From positions 1 to 28,740 of the IMG/VR virus record IMGVR_UViG_3300032285_002315: DNA of 28,740 nt; one strand, 5' to 3'. The translations under genes and the position numbers were made by a program. This DNA comes from a virus. The notes beneath the pieces are model-generated. The model was not told the origin of the DNA. It made no database searches and was given only the letters and a program-made list of their open reading frames with translations. The stretch's first letter is position 1. Each line of letters opens with the position of its first letter. Below are positions 15,786 through 24,469 of the stretch, piece by piece.

Positions 15786-16967
15786 TTAACCTATTCCTAA
15801 TGTTGTAACTTCAACTAATGCTCCGTTTGGTGGTGCAGAACTGAATGTTAGAACTGCTCCACTAACAGTATATGAACTCTTTGGCTGCATAATACCCTGT
15901 ACTACAGCAAAAGTAAAATTTTTATTTGACGGTGTTGCAGACAACGTAAATGCAACAGTTGTTCCGTCTCCGGTAAACTCATCTACTGCGCTACTTAATG
16001 ATGCGCTATCTGCGCCCCAGCTTAGATTACCAGCTCCGTCTGTTTTTAATACATACCCAGAACTTCCACCAGTAATATGTAGATTACTAATACTTCCCAA
16101 ACTTATATTAGCACCGCTAAATGCTGTATTTCCAGATACGCTTAAATTAACTAATGTACCTGTACTTGTAATATTTGGTTGTGCGGCTGTTATAACTGTA
16201 CCTGCTGTTGCAGAATTCAAGTTTGCTACTTGAGTAGTTGAATTAACAGTGAATGGCGCTGTACCAGTAGTTGCAGTAGATATAAAAGTCAATCCTTTTA
16301 TATTACCATATGTACCGCTAAACACTCCGTTAGTTTCAGTACCATCTACATAGTATTCAAATGCTAGGCTATCATTAGAAAATCCAAAGAATGCATGTTT
16401 ATCAGTTGTCTTAAAGTAATGTACATGTATACCAATGTCTTTACCATCATCACTTGTTAATGGTGCAAGATTAGCTTGAGTATGTAACTCAATTAGCGAA
16501 TCAACATAACTTACATTATTACTGTTAACTGTGATAGTAGTACCAGTAACAGTTAAATTACCAGATAATGTAGTATCACCTGATACAGTTAAACTAGTTA
16601 ATGTACCAACACTAGTGATATTGGGCTGTGCTGCCGTTCTTAGTGTACCGTAAAAATAATTTGCACTTACAATATTGGCACCACTAATTGTACCGCCTGT
16701 ACCGGTCGTAAACGTTGCATTGTTTGCGGCTAAATTTCCAACTACAGTTAATAGATTTGTAGCACTATTAAATGTAAGATTAGCACTAGCACCTAATACA
16801 TTGGCGCTGTTAAATTGAATATAAGTGTTACTACCGGCAGCCGCCGCAACTGCACCACCACCGGATATTTGACTATCAACGTAATTTTTAGTAGCCGCAT
16901 CGGATGCAATTGAAGGATCAGAAATATTCTTCAGTTGCGTTGGGGATGGGAATGAGAGCGTTGCCAT
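15786..16967 (-). CDS. Modular fibre protein (393 aa)
   Basis: N-terminus MATLSFPSPTQLKNISDPSI and then ASDAATKNYVDSQIS (21-35), the 'DAATKxYVD' block common in phage fibres. A TYIQFNS...GASANLTF block follows (48-66). NITSVGTLTSLTVSGD (116-131) and NITSTGTLVNLSVSGN (265-280) flank a diverged DPIIE-type module (153-230: VDSLIELHT...DDGKDIGIHVHYF...HAFFGFSNDS). Next is NLHITGGSSGYVLKTDGAGN (294-313). It ends on a TGDG...APPNGALVEVTTLGIG module (332-393). It thus has nearly the same module set as the 924-residue protein but without the ATTANSVAGANVSG arrays. It begins one base after the 806-residue gene's TAA, with no clear Shine-Dalgarno, so coupled translation is likely. Confidence 0.9.
   Translation of the reverse strand: MATLSFPSPTQLKNISDPSIASDAATKNYVDSQISGGGAVAAAAGSNTYIQFNSANVLGASANLTFNSATNLLTVVGNLAANNATFTTGTGGTISGANIVSANYFYGTLRTAAQPNITSVGTLTSLTVSGDTTLSGNLTVTGTTITVNSNNVSYVDSLIELHTQANLAPLTSDDGKDIGIHVHYFKTTDKHAFFGFSNDSLAFEYYVDGTETNGVFSGTYGNIKGLTFISTATTGTAPFTVNSTTQVANLNSATAGTVITAAQPNITSTGTLVNLSVSGNTAFSGANISLGSISNLHITGGSSGYVLKTDGAGNLSWGADSASLSSAVDEFTGDGTTVAFTLSATPSNKNFTFAVVQGIMQPKSSYTVSGAVLTFSSAPPNGALVEVTTLGIG
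16278..16511 (-). repeat. Diverged DPIIE/DAFMGWD module copy (393-aa gene)
   Basis: Residues 153-230 keep the frame of the module: SYVDSLIELH for DPIIE, LTSDDGKDIGIHVHYF for LASNDxKDRGxLLHYY, HAFFGFSND for DAFMGWDSSN, and GTYGNIKGLTFIS for the GNVRAxFF end. It is the most divergent of five. Confidence 0.7.
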
Positions 16968-16968
16968 T

Positions 16969-19389
16969 TTATGATGTAATTATAATAGATGCTACTTGAC
17001 TAAAATTAGTAAAGCCCCAGACTTTATAAGCCTGCCCAGAAATAGTAGTGCTGCCAGTAACGTCCGGTGTATCTACAATATCTGATCCCAAGAATATATG
17101 TTTAAATGTATGTGATGCTGTAGTTGGTGTTGCCATCCAAAGATAATCTGTTGAAGTAGTATTGGTATTAGCATATGTAGTGCCAATAACGATATTACTT
17201 GTTCCGTGACTATCGCTTGTAGTAAACGTAGGCACACTACTACTGCTTGTTGTTTTGTAGAATAATGGATAATATTTAGTAGCCGCAGTAACTGTACCAT
17301 TTACAGTAGCAGTCATTGTTCTGCTGCCAGCACCATATTGACCTGCACCATAGTAATCACTAGAAGTGATAGTATAATTCATTGTACTATCTAATGAAGT
17401 GCTAGTTCCGCTTGTTGCACCAGAACTTGTTAATGTACCAGATATACTATTAGCAGTGTTAGCATACGATACATTACCACTTGCTACTGTTGCTCCGCTT
17501 GTTGTAGTTGCATTCCAGTTAAATGTTTGATTCAAGCTCCAGTATGGGACTGATGAGCTTGGGAAAGTTCCACTCAATGCTGTTACGTTGAATGGTACAG
17601 GTTGATTGTTTGTTAAGGTTGTTCCGGTAGATGTATAAACACCTCTATTTGTAGTTAAGCTTACTGATACTGCATCTGTTGCATTAGTTTGTGTATTGGC
17701 TGCTGTTAAATATGAACTTGGAATCGTATATGTTCCATTTGCAGTGATGTTCAATGCCAATAGATTTGCACCAGTGACGTTACTACTACCAATATTAATA
17801 TAATCAGTACTCTTTACACTGAAAGTTGCGTTTGCTAGACTAAATGTTACGTTAACATTCTGTGTGTTTACTGTACCAGCAATGTAATTTGCATAAGCAT
17901 TCTTGCTAGTACCGCCACCATACCAAACATCTGTTGTGCTTAGTGATACAGGGCCTAACTGTGCAATTGTATATGTACCACCTGGGTAAGCTGGATCAGT
18001 ATAGCTAACTGATACATCAATTGCAGAACCAGCTACGATATTAGAGATAGTAGATACGATTGCGATTCCACCGGATGATTGTAATGCAGAGCCTGCACTT
18101 ACCCAACTTAGATTACCTGAACCGTCAGTACTTAATACATACCCACTTGTTCCACCAGTAACGTGTAAATTACTAACTGCACCAAGACTTACGTTAGGTC
18201 CAGTAAAGTTTACATTACCAGAGACACTTAAACTTGATAACGTTCCTACACTTGTAATATTTGGTTGACTACTTGATGTAACTGTTCCTGCTGTAGTTGC
18301 ACTTGATGCCGCTACATTAGTTAATAAACCGCCATCAGCAATGATTTTATCAACTGATAGTGTTTTAGTTGTTGAATTGAATGTTAGATTTGCACTACCG
18401 GCTAAATTAGTACCATCATTATATTGAATCTGTGTAGCACTGCCACCTACATTAGCATTACCGCTTCCAGAAGATGCCGGAACCCAACTTAAATTACCTG
18501 TCCCGTCTGTGCTTAATACATATCCTGTGCCGCCGCCTGTAATCTTAATGTTAGCTACTGCATTTAAGTTGATGGGACCAGCTACAGTTAAGCTAGATAA
18601 TGTTCCTAGACTTGTTACATTTGGCTGACTTGCTGTTGTTAATGTGCCTGACAAATAAGTAGCACTTACTAGATTACCACCAGACAATGAGTTTGCGCCG
18701 CCCATTGTAGTATCTAGCAATGTGCCGACTGACGTTATGTTTGGTTGCGCTGATGCTGTTACTGTTGTGGCAGAGCCACTTAGATTTCCTAAGAATACGT
18801 TAGCACGTACATTACCTAATTGATTATATGTAACAACTTCATTTGTAACTGATACATTGCTACCAAAACTGAATTCACCGTTACTATTATCCCAACCCAT
18901 GAACGCATCAACGGGTGCTGTTGTATAGTAGTGTAATAACTGACCACGATCCTTTAAGTCATTGCTTGCTAAGGGTGTGCCATCAACTGCGCCACCTTGT
19001 TCAATAATCGGGTCTTTGATGTTTAGTGTAGAAACGTTAGCGTATACTAAGCTTCCATTTACGATTAGATTACCAGAAAGTGTAGCGTTGTTACCAGTAA
19101 AGTCACCGTTAACTGATAAAGATGTAAGTGTACCGACACTTGTAATATTGGGTTGACTTGCTGTTGTAAGTGTACCTTGATAGTAATTAGCAATTACTAG
19201 ATTACCCAAACTAGCATTTAGTGCTGTAACATTCCCAGAACTAAAAATATTACCCTTTACACCAATGCCACCGGCTACTTTTAATGCACCTGTTACGTTA
19301 CTGGTAGCGGCATCTTGACCATCGATGTCCAACACCGTATCAATTTTTGCGTTACCGTATATTCTTGTACCTGAACGTAAGAGTGCCAT
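16969..19389 (-). CDS. Chimeric fibre protein with Ig-like C-terminal half (806 aa)
   Basis: The N-terminus MALLRSGTRIYGNAKIDTVL shares GTRIYG(N/D)A with the 1588-residue protein. The first 435 residues are window-typical: four NITSVGTL-type repeats (80, 216, 257, 376), the DPIIE...DAFMGWD module (123-207), IQYNDGTNLAGSANLTF (321-337) and two GYVLSTDGxGNLSW blocks. From about 440 the protein changes to Ser/Thr-rich beta sequence without these repeats. It ends TASHTFKHIFLGSDIVD...GQAYKVWGFTNFSQVASIII, a C-terminal block known from other phage structural proteins. The second half is probably the distal domain; Ig-like is a guess from strand pattern. Weak Shine-Dalgarno; a 26-base gap separates it from the previous stop. 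Confidence 0.9.
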   Translation of the reverse strand: MALLRSGTRIYGNAKIDTVLDIDGQDAATSNVTGALKVAGGIGVKGNIFSSGNVTALNASLGNLVIANYYQGTLTTASQPNITSVGTLTSLSVNGDFTGNNATLSGNLIVNGSLVYANVSTLNIKDPIIEQGGAVDGTPLASNDLKDRGQLLHYYTTAPVDAFMGWDNSNGEFSFGSNVSVTNEVVTYNQLGNVRANVFLGNLSGSATTVTASAQPNITSVGTLLDTTMGGANSLSGGNLVSATYLSGTLTTASQPNVTSLGTLSSLTVAGPINLNAVANIKITGGGTGYVLSTDGTGNLSWVPASSGSGNANVGGSATQIQYNDGTNLAGSANLTFNSTTKTLSVDKIIADGGLLTNVAASSATTAGTVTSSSQPNITSVGTLSSLSVSGNVNFTGPNVSLGAVSNLHVTGGTSGYVLSTDGSGNLSWVSAGSALQSSGGIAIVSTISNIVAGSAIDVSVSYTDPAYPGGTYTIAQLGPVSLSTTDVWYGGGTSKNAYANYIAGTVNTQNVNVTFSLANATFSVKSTDYINIGSSNVTGANLLALNITANGTYTIPSSYLTAANTQTNATDAVSVSLTTNRGVYTSTGTTLTNNQPVPFNVTALSGTFPSSSVPYWSLNQTFNWNATTTSGATVASGNVSYANTANSISGTLTSSGATSGTSTSLDSTMNYTITSSDYYGAGQYGAGSRTMTATVNGTVTAATKYYPLFYKTTSSSSVPTFTTSDSHGTSNIVIGTTYANTNTTSTDYLWMATPTTASHTFKHIFLGSDIVDTPDVTGSTTISGQAYKVWGFTNFSQVASIIITS
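18769..19023 (-). repeat. DPIIE/DAFMGWD module copy (806-aa gene)
   Basis: Residues 123-207 carry IKDPIIEQGG, LASNDLKDRGQLLHYY, DAFMGWDNSNGEFSFGSNV and LGNVRANVFLGN. Confidence 0.9.
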
Positions 19390-19415
19390 GCTGTTTTTTT
19401 ACCTTACTTATATAC

Positions 19416-19649
19416 TTATGATATTCCAGATACTTCGTCAAAAACTCCGGAAATTTTCAGTACACCCGTATTTAGCTGTTGCATGGCCTTACTATTTTCG
19501 GTGCCTGTGTATTCATCCAAGACATGAGCAAACACCCCGTTAGGGGTGATGCTTATATTATCTTGGCTGATTTCGCTGAACCCTATACTGTTGTCTTTGT
19601 CACAGTATAGGTTCCCTGTGTTACTCAATCTTGCCGCAATTTTAGCCAT
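19416..19649 (-). CDS. 77-aa small protein, scaffold of the LamG protein
   Basis: MAKIAARLSNTGNLYCDKDN starts after a clear GGAG Shine-Dalgarno five bases upstream. The protein has two recognisable ends: I-(A/G)-ARL near residue 4, and AMQQLNTGVLKISGVFDEV at the C-terminus, with VLDE between. The 322-residue LamG protein four genes upstream in the window order (24470-25438) has the same ends (IGARLTQDGTL, GELDE, AMKQFKTGELLVENEFDEV) but with about 240 residues of LamG domain inserted between GELDE and AMKQ. This gene is therefore the minimal form of that scaffold. It lies between two large fibre genes. Function unknown; perhaps a connector or attachment protein. Confidence 0.85.
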   Translation of the reverse strand: MAKIAARLSNTGNLYCDKDNSIGFSEISQDNISITPNGVFAHVLDEYTGTENSKAMQQLNTGVLKISGVFDEVSGIS

Positions 19650-19660
19650 AACATCTCCAA

Positions 19661-22600
19661 TTAATTGAAGATGAAGTCTAAACTACCTGATGTTGAGTTG
19701 AATTGAATGTAAGCCGCGCTATCTGTGTTACCGCTACCAACTGCAAAACCAACTGCTTTACCAGCATAAATGTTGCCTTCAGCAGAAATACCACCTGCAG
19801 TAGTAATTGTACCAGTAACTGCATCAGTTGCGTCTGTTGTACCTTCAGCAACGATGTTAGCAGTAGCAGTAATGTTTTGACCTTGAATATTACCTGTTGC
19901 AGTAATATAACCAGTTACATTAGCACCTGTACCAGTGATTTGAACAACTGTAGTTCCACCAGAAACCATGTTGATATTACCATCAGCAACTGGGATACTT
20001 ACATTGCTTGTACCATTTACAATTCTACTTGTATCATTAGATACAAAGCTTAGGTTACCGGCACCGTCTGTTTGAATGATTTGTCCAGCAGTACCACCAG
20101 AGATATAAACATTACCAATTGCATTTAAGTTTGATGTTCCTGCAACTGTTAAGCTTGTCAATGTACCAACTGTAGTAATATTACTTTGGTTATTAGAAGA
20201 TGTTGTTAATTTACCAGACAAGTAAGTAGCTGATACTAAGTTTCCACCATCAACATTACCAGCAGAAAGATTACCAGTAATATTAGCTGTAGCGTCTACG
20301 TTAATATTATGTACATTAGCTGTGTAAGTAGTAAATGTATTTGAGCTTGCATCAAATGTCAAATTAGCACTGTCTGTTAATCTGTCGGTCATTACTTCAG
20401 CAAATGTGATACGACCGCCTGTTAATGCATCAACAACAACGTTTCCTGCATTTAAAGTAGAAGTAACGTTAGCGTTACCAGTAACTGTTAATAGATTACC
20501 ACCAGAGAATGTCAAATTAGCGTTGTTTACTAATTTACCACTTGCTCCAGCAAATGTAACATATGTGTCAGTTAATGTAGAAACAAATACATTTGATGTT
20601 TCAACTTTACCAGTAATGTTTGCATTACCAGTAACTGTTAGTACATTACCTCCAGTGAATGTTAGATTAGCATTATTAATTAACTTACCACTTGCTCCTG
20701 CAAATGTAACATATGTATCAGTTAATGTAGAAACAAATACGTTTGATGTTTCAACTTTACCAGTAATGTTTGCATTACCGTCAACAGTGAAGACATTACC
20801 TGTTGGGTTAAATGTAAACTTAGAACTTGCCGCAAAGTTGTTACCGCTATTGTACTGAATATAAGTATCTAAACCAGCAGCTTGTTGCAAGTCCCATGCT
20901 GTACCGTTTGCATAATATAGATTATCTGTTAAGATACCAGCTGATGGATTAGAATTATTAATTGTAATGTTACCATCAGATGTTAAGCTAGTCAATGTAC
21001 CTAAACTTGTAATGTTTGGCTGACTTGCTGTTTCAATTGTACCATATAAGTGGTCTGATTTGACCGCACCACCTGTAGTTAATCCAACAAGCAAGTTTCC
21101 ACTTACATATTCTAGTTTAGTACCATCATTACTTAAATCACCATATGTGGTTACTGATTTAACTGTACCATCACCAGTACCAACTCCTGTTGCTGTAAAT
21201 TGAGTTCCTGGATTGCTATTAGCTGCACCTATTGTTGTGAAATCTGAACTACCTGTTGTAACGATTTCGTACTTTGTACCAGATGAGATTGCATTAGCAT
21301 TTATTGTAGAACCATAATGATCCATTACGTTTGAAGCAAACTGAATAGAACCATTTGCGCCAGCAACCTTAATGTTACCAGAAATGTTACCAGAAACGTT
21401 ACCTTGTAAGTCACCGATGAATTTACCAGAACCTAATGTAACATTACCTTCTGAGAACACAACACCACCAAAGTTAGCGTTGAAAGCAATCAAGTTCCCT
21501 GACAATTCTAAGTTAACACCAGTTGCATTACCAATATTAGGTGATACAAATGTTGCACTATCAGCAACCTTGATGTTACCACTCATATCATATGCTAATG
21601 TAGTTGTGTTAATCTTAGTACTGAATACTGTACCATTTAATATTAAACCAAGATTGGTGTTAGCTGTATAAGTACCTGCACCAGAGAACTGACTGAATAT
21701 AATATCAGATGTATTTAAAGTAGCAACTACTTCAGTCTGTACCCAACCTGTATCACCTTGTGTGTTACCATTAACAACGAATACGAAATCACCACCCGCA
21801 AATTCTGCGGCTGAGTTAGAATCGTCAGAACGTGTTAGTGTATTAGCACCTGAATCATAGTCATAGATACCGTTTTGTGCTTTTGTTGTTTGGTCTTTAA
21901 CAAGAACACGGTCACCGTTTTGTACAGTGTATCCATCAATGATTAATGGATTAGCTAAACTCTCAAATACATGAGAAATGCCGTTGTATCCTGCAATATT
22001 AGTTTTAGATGCAACTGCAACTGGCATATGAACGTGTAAACCTTGTGCAACACTATCAACATAACCTCTTGTTGCCGCATCTGTTGCATTCTGTGGAGCA
22101 CCAACGTTTGTGATTGCAACACCGCTAGCGTCAATTACACCAGAACCTGTTGGAAGTAGAACAACGTCATTGTTTCCTGCACCAGCTTTAACTGTAATGT
22201 CACCAGAAACAGCTTGAACTGTATTACCTAATAGATGACTATTAGCTTGAATGTTACCGCCTGCAACAACGTTTGTTGTTGCGTTTACGTTAGTAGAATT
22301 TACTGTTGTGATATTCCCAGTAGTTGCTTCAATAACGTTTGCACCGGTAATATTTGCGGCTCCTGCCATTGCAATATTACCAGAAACTCCCAAGTTACCT
22401 GCATTATATGTTAGGTCTGCACTGTCAACTAATTTGTGGTCACCGTTTGAGAATACTAAGCGAGTATTGCCTAAACTTCTAACTGTTGCATTTTGAACGT
22501 TAGCATTTGCATTTAATTGCAAGTTATCAGTTGTAAGTGTGTTAGATGCTCTATCAAAATTCAAGTTTGCACTTGCAGTGAAATTGTTTGATCCATTGTT

Positions 22601-24427
22601 AAACTGAATATCACCATTAGCACCTTGTGCTTCTTGTAAGTCCCAAGCTACACCGTTTGCATATCGCAAATTATCTGTTAAGATGTTTGTTGCCGCAACA
22701 TTACCTGTAACAGTCAATACTGTACCGTCAAATGTTAAGTTTGCACTATCTTTTATTTCTTTACTTGAACCAGCAAATGTTACACGACCTGCTGTTAGAC
22801 TTGTTACAACAACATTAGATGCATTAGCAGTTCCGGACATTGTTGCATTAGGAACGTTAAGTGTAGCACTACTGAAAGTAAATGATGAATCATCAGTCAA
22901 TGACTTGTCTGCATCAACGAATGGAACACGTGTTGATGTTAAGCTTGTAACAATAACTTCGGCTGCATTTGCAGTACCAGTCAGTGTTGCATTAGTGACT
23001 GACAATGTATTGCTTGTTGAATTGAATGTTAAGTTTGCACTGTCAATTAAAGCTTTTCCAGAGTTAGCGAAAGGAATACGTGTATCACCTAAGCTAGTAA
23101 CAATGACATTGGCTGCATTTGCAGTACCAGACATTGTAACATTATCAACACTTAATGTTTTAGTGAGGTCTACGTATTGTAAATTAGCACTTCTAGTTAA
23201 TCTGCTGTCACCGTTTAAGAAAGGAACAGTATGCTCTGCTAAGTCTCTGATTCTTGCACTACTTAAATTAGCAGTACCAAGATTACCTGTGCCAGTTGTT
23301 GTTAGGTCTACAAAGTGTGCAGAACCAGAAGCTTCAACATTAGCATTAGGTAATACTAAATCACCTGAATCTACTGTTAAATCACCGCTAGTATTAACTG
23401 TAACATTGCCACCTGCAGTCTCAAGTGTTACACCATTATTGTCAACTGTAACACGATTAGTATTGTCAAAATTTAACTGAGAATAATTTGCTGAGTATAC
23501 TTCAACACCAAAACCAGATTTGTCGTTAACTACGTTAACTGAGTTTTGCTTGTCAAGGTTTAAGTCACCCATAATGTTAGCGTCACCAGTATTGCCGTTT
23601 AATTCAATATTAGCACCGCCAATGTTTACTGTGTTACTTGTTTTATTAAATGTGAAACCACCTGTTGCGTTTGAAGTGTTACTGTCATTGAAAACAACAT
23701 CAGTATTTGCACCCGGAGCACTTGTAGAACCGCTAACGTTAGCATGTAGTGTTCCACCTACCCATAAACTACCAGCAACACCTACACCACCTGCAACAAT
23801 TAATGCACCGGATGTAGTGCTTGTTGATGATGCAGTGTTTGTTAAATTAACAATACCATTTGCGTTTAAGTCCGCAATATTTGATGTTCCGGAAACTGTT
23901 AAACTTGTTTGTGTGCCTAATAATGTGATATTGCTTTGTGTTGCACCTGTAACTGTACCTGCATAGTTAGCATAGTTAGCTTGGGCGACCCAACCAGTAA
24001 CATTAGCACCAGTAATATTTGCTAATAAGTCACCTTGACCAATGAAGTGATATGCTTTGACGTTACCGTAATCACCTGTTGCAATCGTAATATTACCGTC
24101 TTTTCCCGCGCCTTCGGTTGCTACTGCACCAAATTCAAACTGACCATTGGTTGTATGCCAGCCCATGTATGCTGTTGTGTCAGCACTACCATTCCAGTAG
24201 TGCATTAAAATACCACGTTCTTTATTGTCTTGTGTTGTTAGTGCCGCGCCTGCTGCTCCACCACCAAGTTCAAAGATTGGATCTTCTACTCTAGTAACTG
24301 TACTGTCAACAGAAGTTGTTGTTCCATTAACTACTAAGTTACCACTAATTGTAATATTACCTACGGATAGTGTCTGGTCAACTGTTGCGTCACCGTAAAT
24401 TCTAGTACCGTCTTTTAATTTTGCCAT
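19661..24427 (-). CDS. Very long modular tail-fibre protein (1588 aa)
   Basis: N-terminus MAKLKDGTRIYGDATVDQTL. In order: DPIFE...YMGWHTTN module (46-130); GANVTG and NITLLGTQTSLTVSG (140-180); a TSGALIVAGGVGVAGSLWVG block (205-224); about four 50-residue units of type VTSLGDTRIPF...DSANLTF (370-577) and one more at 638-684; the fibre module NATDAATRGYVDSVAQGLHV...NGDRVLVKDQTTKAQNGIY... NGNTQGDTGWVQT (779-898), known from many phage fibres; a SSDFTTIGAAN...GTQFTATGVGTGDGT block (1060-1088); a near-perfect duplicated 50-residue unit (1217-1316) plus a diverged third; late NITTVGTLTSLTVAG (1416-1430) and TDGAGNLSF (1453-1461) blocks. The C-terminus AAYIQFNSTSGSLDFIFN resembles the 175-residue protein's end. 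SD AAGGA nine bases upstream. Probably the longest fibre shaft here. Confidence 0.92.
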   Translation of the reverse strand: MAKLKDGTRIYGDATVDQTLSVGNITISGNLVVNGTTTSVDSTVTRVEDPIFELGGGAAGAALTTQDNKERGILMHYWNGSADTTAYMGWHTTNGQFEFGAVATEGAGKDGNITIATGDYGNVKAYHFIGQGDLLANITGANVTGWVAQANYANYAGTVTGATQSNITLLGTQTSLTVSGTSNIADLNANGIVNLTNTASSTSTTSGALIVAGGVGVAGSLWVGGTLHANVSGSTSAPGANTDVVFNDSNTSNATGGFTFNKTSNTVNIGGANIELNGNTGDANIMGDLNLDKQNSVNVVNDKSGFGVEVYSANYSQLNFDNTNRVTVDNNGVTLETAGGNVTVNTSGDLTVDSGDLVLPNANVEASGSAHFVDLTTTGTGNLGTANLSSARIRDLAEHTVPFLNGDSRLTRSANLQYVDLTKTLSVDNVTMSGTANAANVIVTSLGDTRIPFANSGKALIDSANLTFNSTSNTLSVTNATLTGTANAAEVIVTSLTSTRVPFVDADKSLTDDSSFTFSSATLNVPNATMSGTANASNVVVTSLTAGRVTFAGSSKEIKDSANLTFDGTVLTVTGNVAATNILTDNLRYANGVAWDLQEAQGANGDIQFNNGSNNFTASANLNFDRASNTLTTDNLQLNANANVQNATVRSLGNTRLVFSNGDHKLVDSADLTYNAGNLGVSGNIAMAGAANITGANVIEATTGNITTVNSTNVNATTNVVAGGNIQANSHLLGNTVQAVSGDITVKAGAGNNDVVLLPTGSGVIDASGVAITNVGAPQNATDAATRGYVDSVAQGLHVHMPVAVASKTNIAGYNGISHVFESLANPLIIDGYTVQNGDRVLVKDQTTKAQNGIYDYDSGANTLTRSDDSNSAAEFAGGDFVFVVNGNTQGDTGWVQTEVVATLNTSDIIFSQFSGAGTYTANTNLGLILNGTVFSTKINTTTLAYDMSGNIKVADSATFVSPNIGNATGVNLELSGNLIAFNANFGGVVFSEGNVTLGSGKFIGDLQGNVSGNISGNIKVAGANGSIQFASNVMDHYGSTINANAISSGTKYEIVTTGSSDFTTIGAANSNPGTQFTATGVGTGDGTVKSVTTYGDLSNDGTKLEYVSGNLLVGLTTGGAVKSDHLYGTIETASQPNITSLGTLTSLTSDGNITINNSNPSAGILTDNLYYANGTAWDLQQAAGLDTYIQYNSGNNFAASSKFTFNPTGNVFTVDGNANITGKVETSNVFVSTLTDTYVTFAGASGKLINNANLTFTGGNVLTVTGNANITGKVETSNVFVSTLTDTYVTFAGASGKLVNNANLTFSGGNLLTVTGNANVTSTLNAGNVVVDALTGGRITFAEVMTDRLTDSANLTFDASSNTFTTYTANVHNINVDATANITGNLSAGNVDGGNLVSATYLSGKLTTSSNNQSNITTVGTLTSLTVAGTSNLNAIGNVYISGGTAGQIIQTDGAGNLSFVSNDTSRIVNGTSNVSIPVADGNINMVSGGTTVVQITGTGANVTGYITATGNIQGQNITATANIVAEGTTDATDAVTGTITTAGGISAEGNIYAGKAVGFAVGSGNTDSAAYIQFNSTSGSLDFIFN
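20318..20779 (-). repeat. Tandem 150-bp units in the 1588-aa gene
   Basis: Units start at residues 1217, 1267 and 1317 (20779, 20629 and 20479). The first two encode GNANITGKVETSNVFVSTLT then DTYVTFAGASGKL(I/V)NNANLTF almost identically. Their DNA includes a stretch of about 80 bases with two mismatches. The third (to about 20318) is diverged (VVVDALTGGRITFAEVMTDR). The first pair looks like a fairly recent in-frame duplication. Confidence 0.93.
22376..23320 (-). repeat. Older 50-aa units of the same family in the 1588-aa gene
   Basis: Residues 370-577 and 638-684 contain five diverged copies of the unit: (V/A)-x-V-x-(T/R)-S-L...R-(I/V/L)-(P/T/V)-F...K-x-L-x-D-S-A-N/D-L-T-(F/Y). Examples are VIVTSLGDTRIPFANSGKAL, VIVTSLTSTRVPFVDADKSL and VVVTSLTAGRVTFAGSSKEI. 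With the three units at 20318-20779 this makes eight copies in one protein. Confidence 0.82.
24038..24292 (-). repeat. DPIIE/DAFMGWD module copy (1588-aa gene)
   Basis: Residues 46-130 carry RVEDPIFELGG, LTTQDNKERGILMHYW, TAYMGWHTTNGQFEFG and GNVKAYHFIGQGD. Here the module lies near the N-terminus, not in mid-protein as in the other copies. Confidence 0.85.
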
Positions 24428-24469
24428 TTTATTTTTCCTTTGTTTCTATAAAAGTTTTTTCTAGTGAAT

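Noticed and set aside
22683-23480. A 265-codon open frame on the plus strand, and many similar plus-strand frames (for example 11261-11779, 20406-20858, 23520-23966)
   Set aside because: They lie antisense to clearly coding fibre genes, have Val/Leu/Pro-rich shadow composition (the complement of Asn/Thr/Gly codons), and repeat wherever the sense gene repeats. No domain is recognisable.
19661-24427. Fusion or assembly join of two fibre genes in the 1588-aa frame
   Set aside because: The frame is uninterrupted, module style is consistent at both ends, and the C-terminus matches the pattern of the 175-aa fibre protein, so a single gene is the simpler reading.
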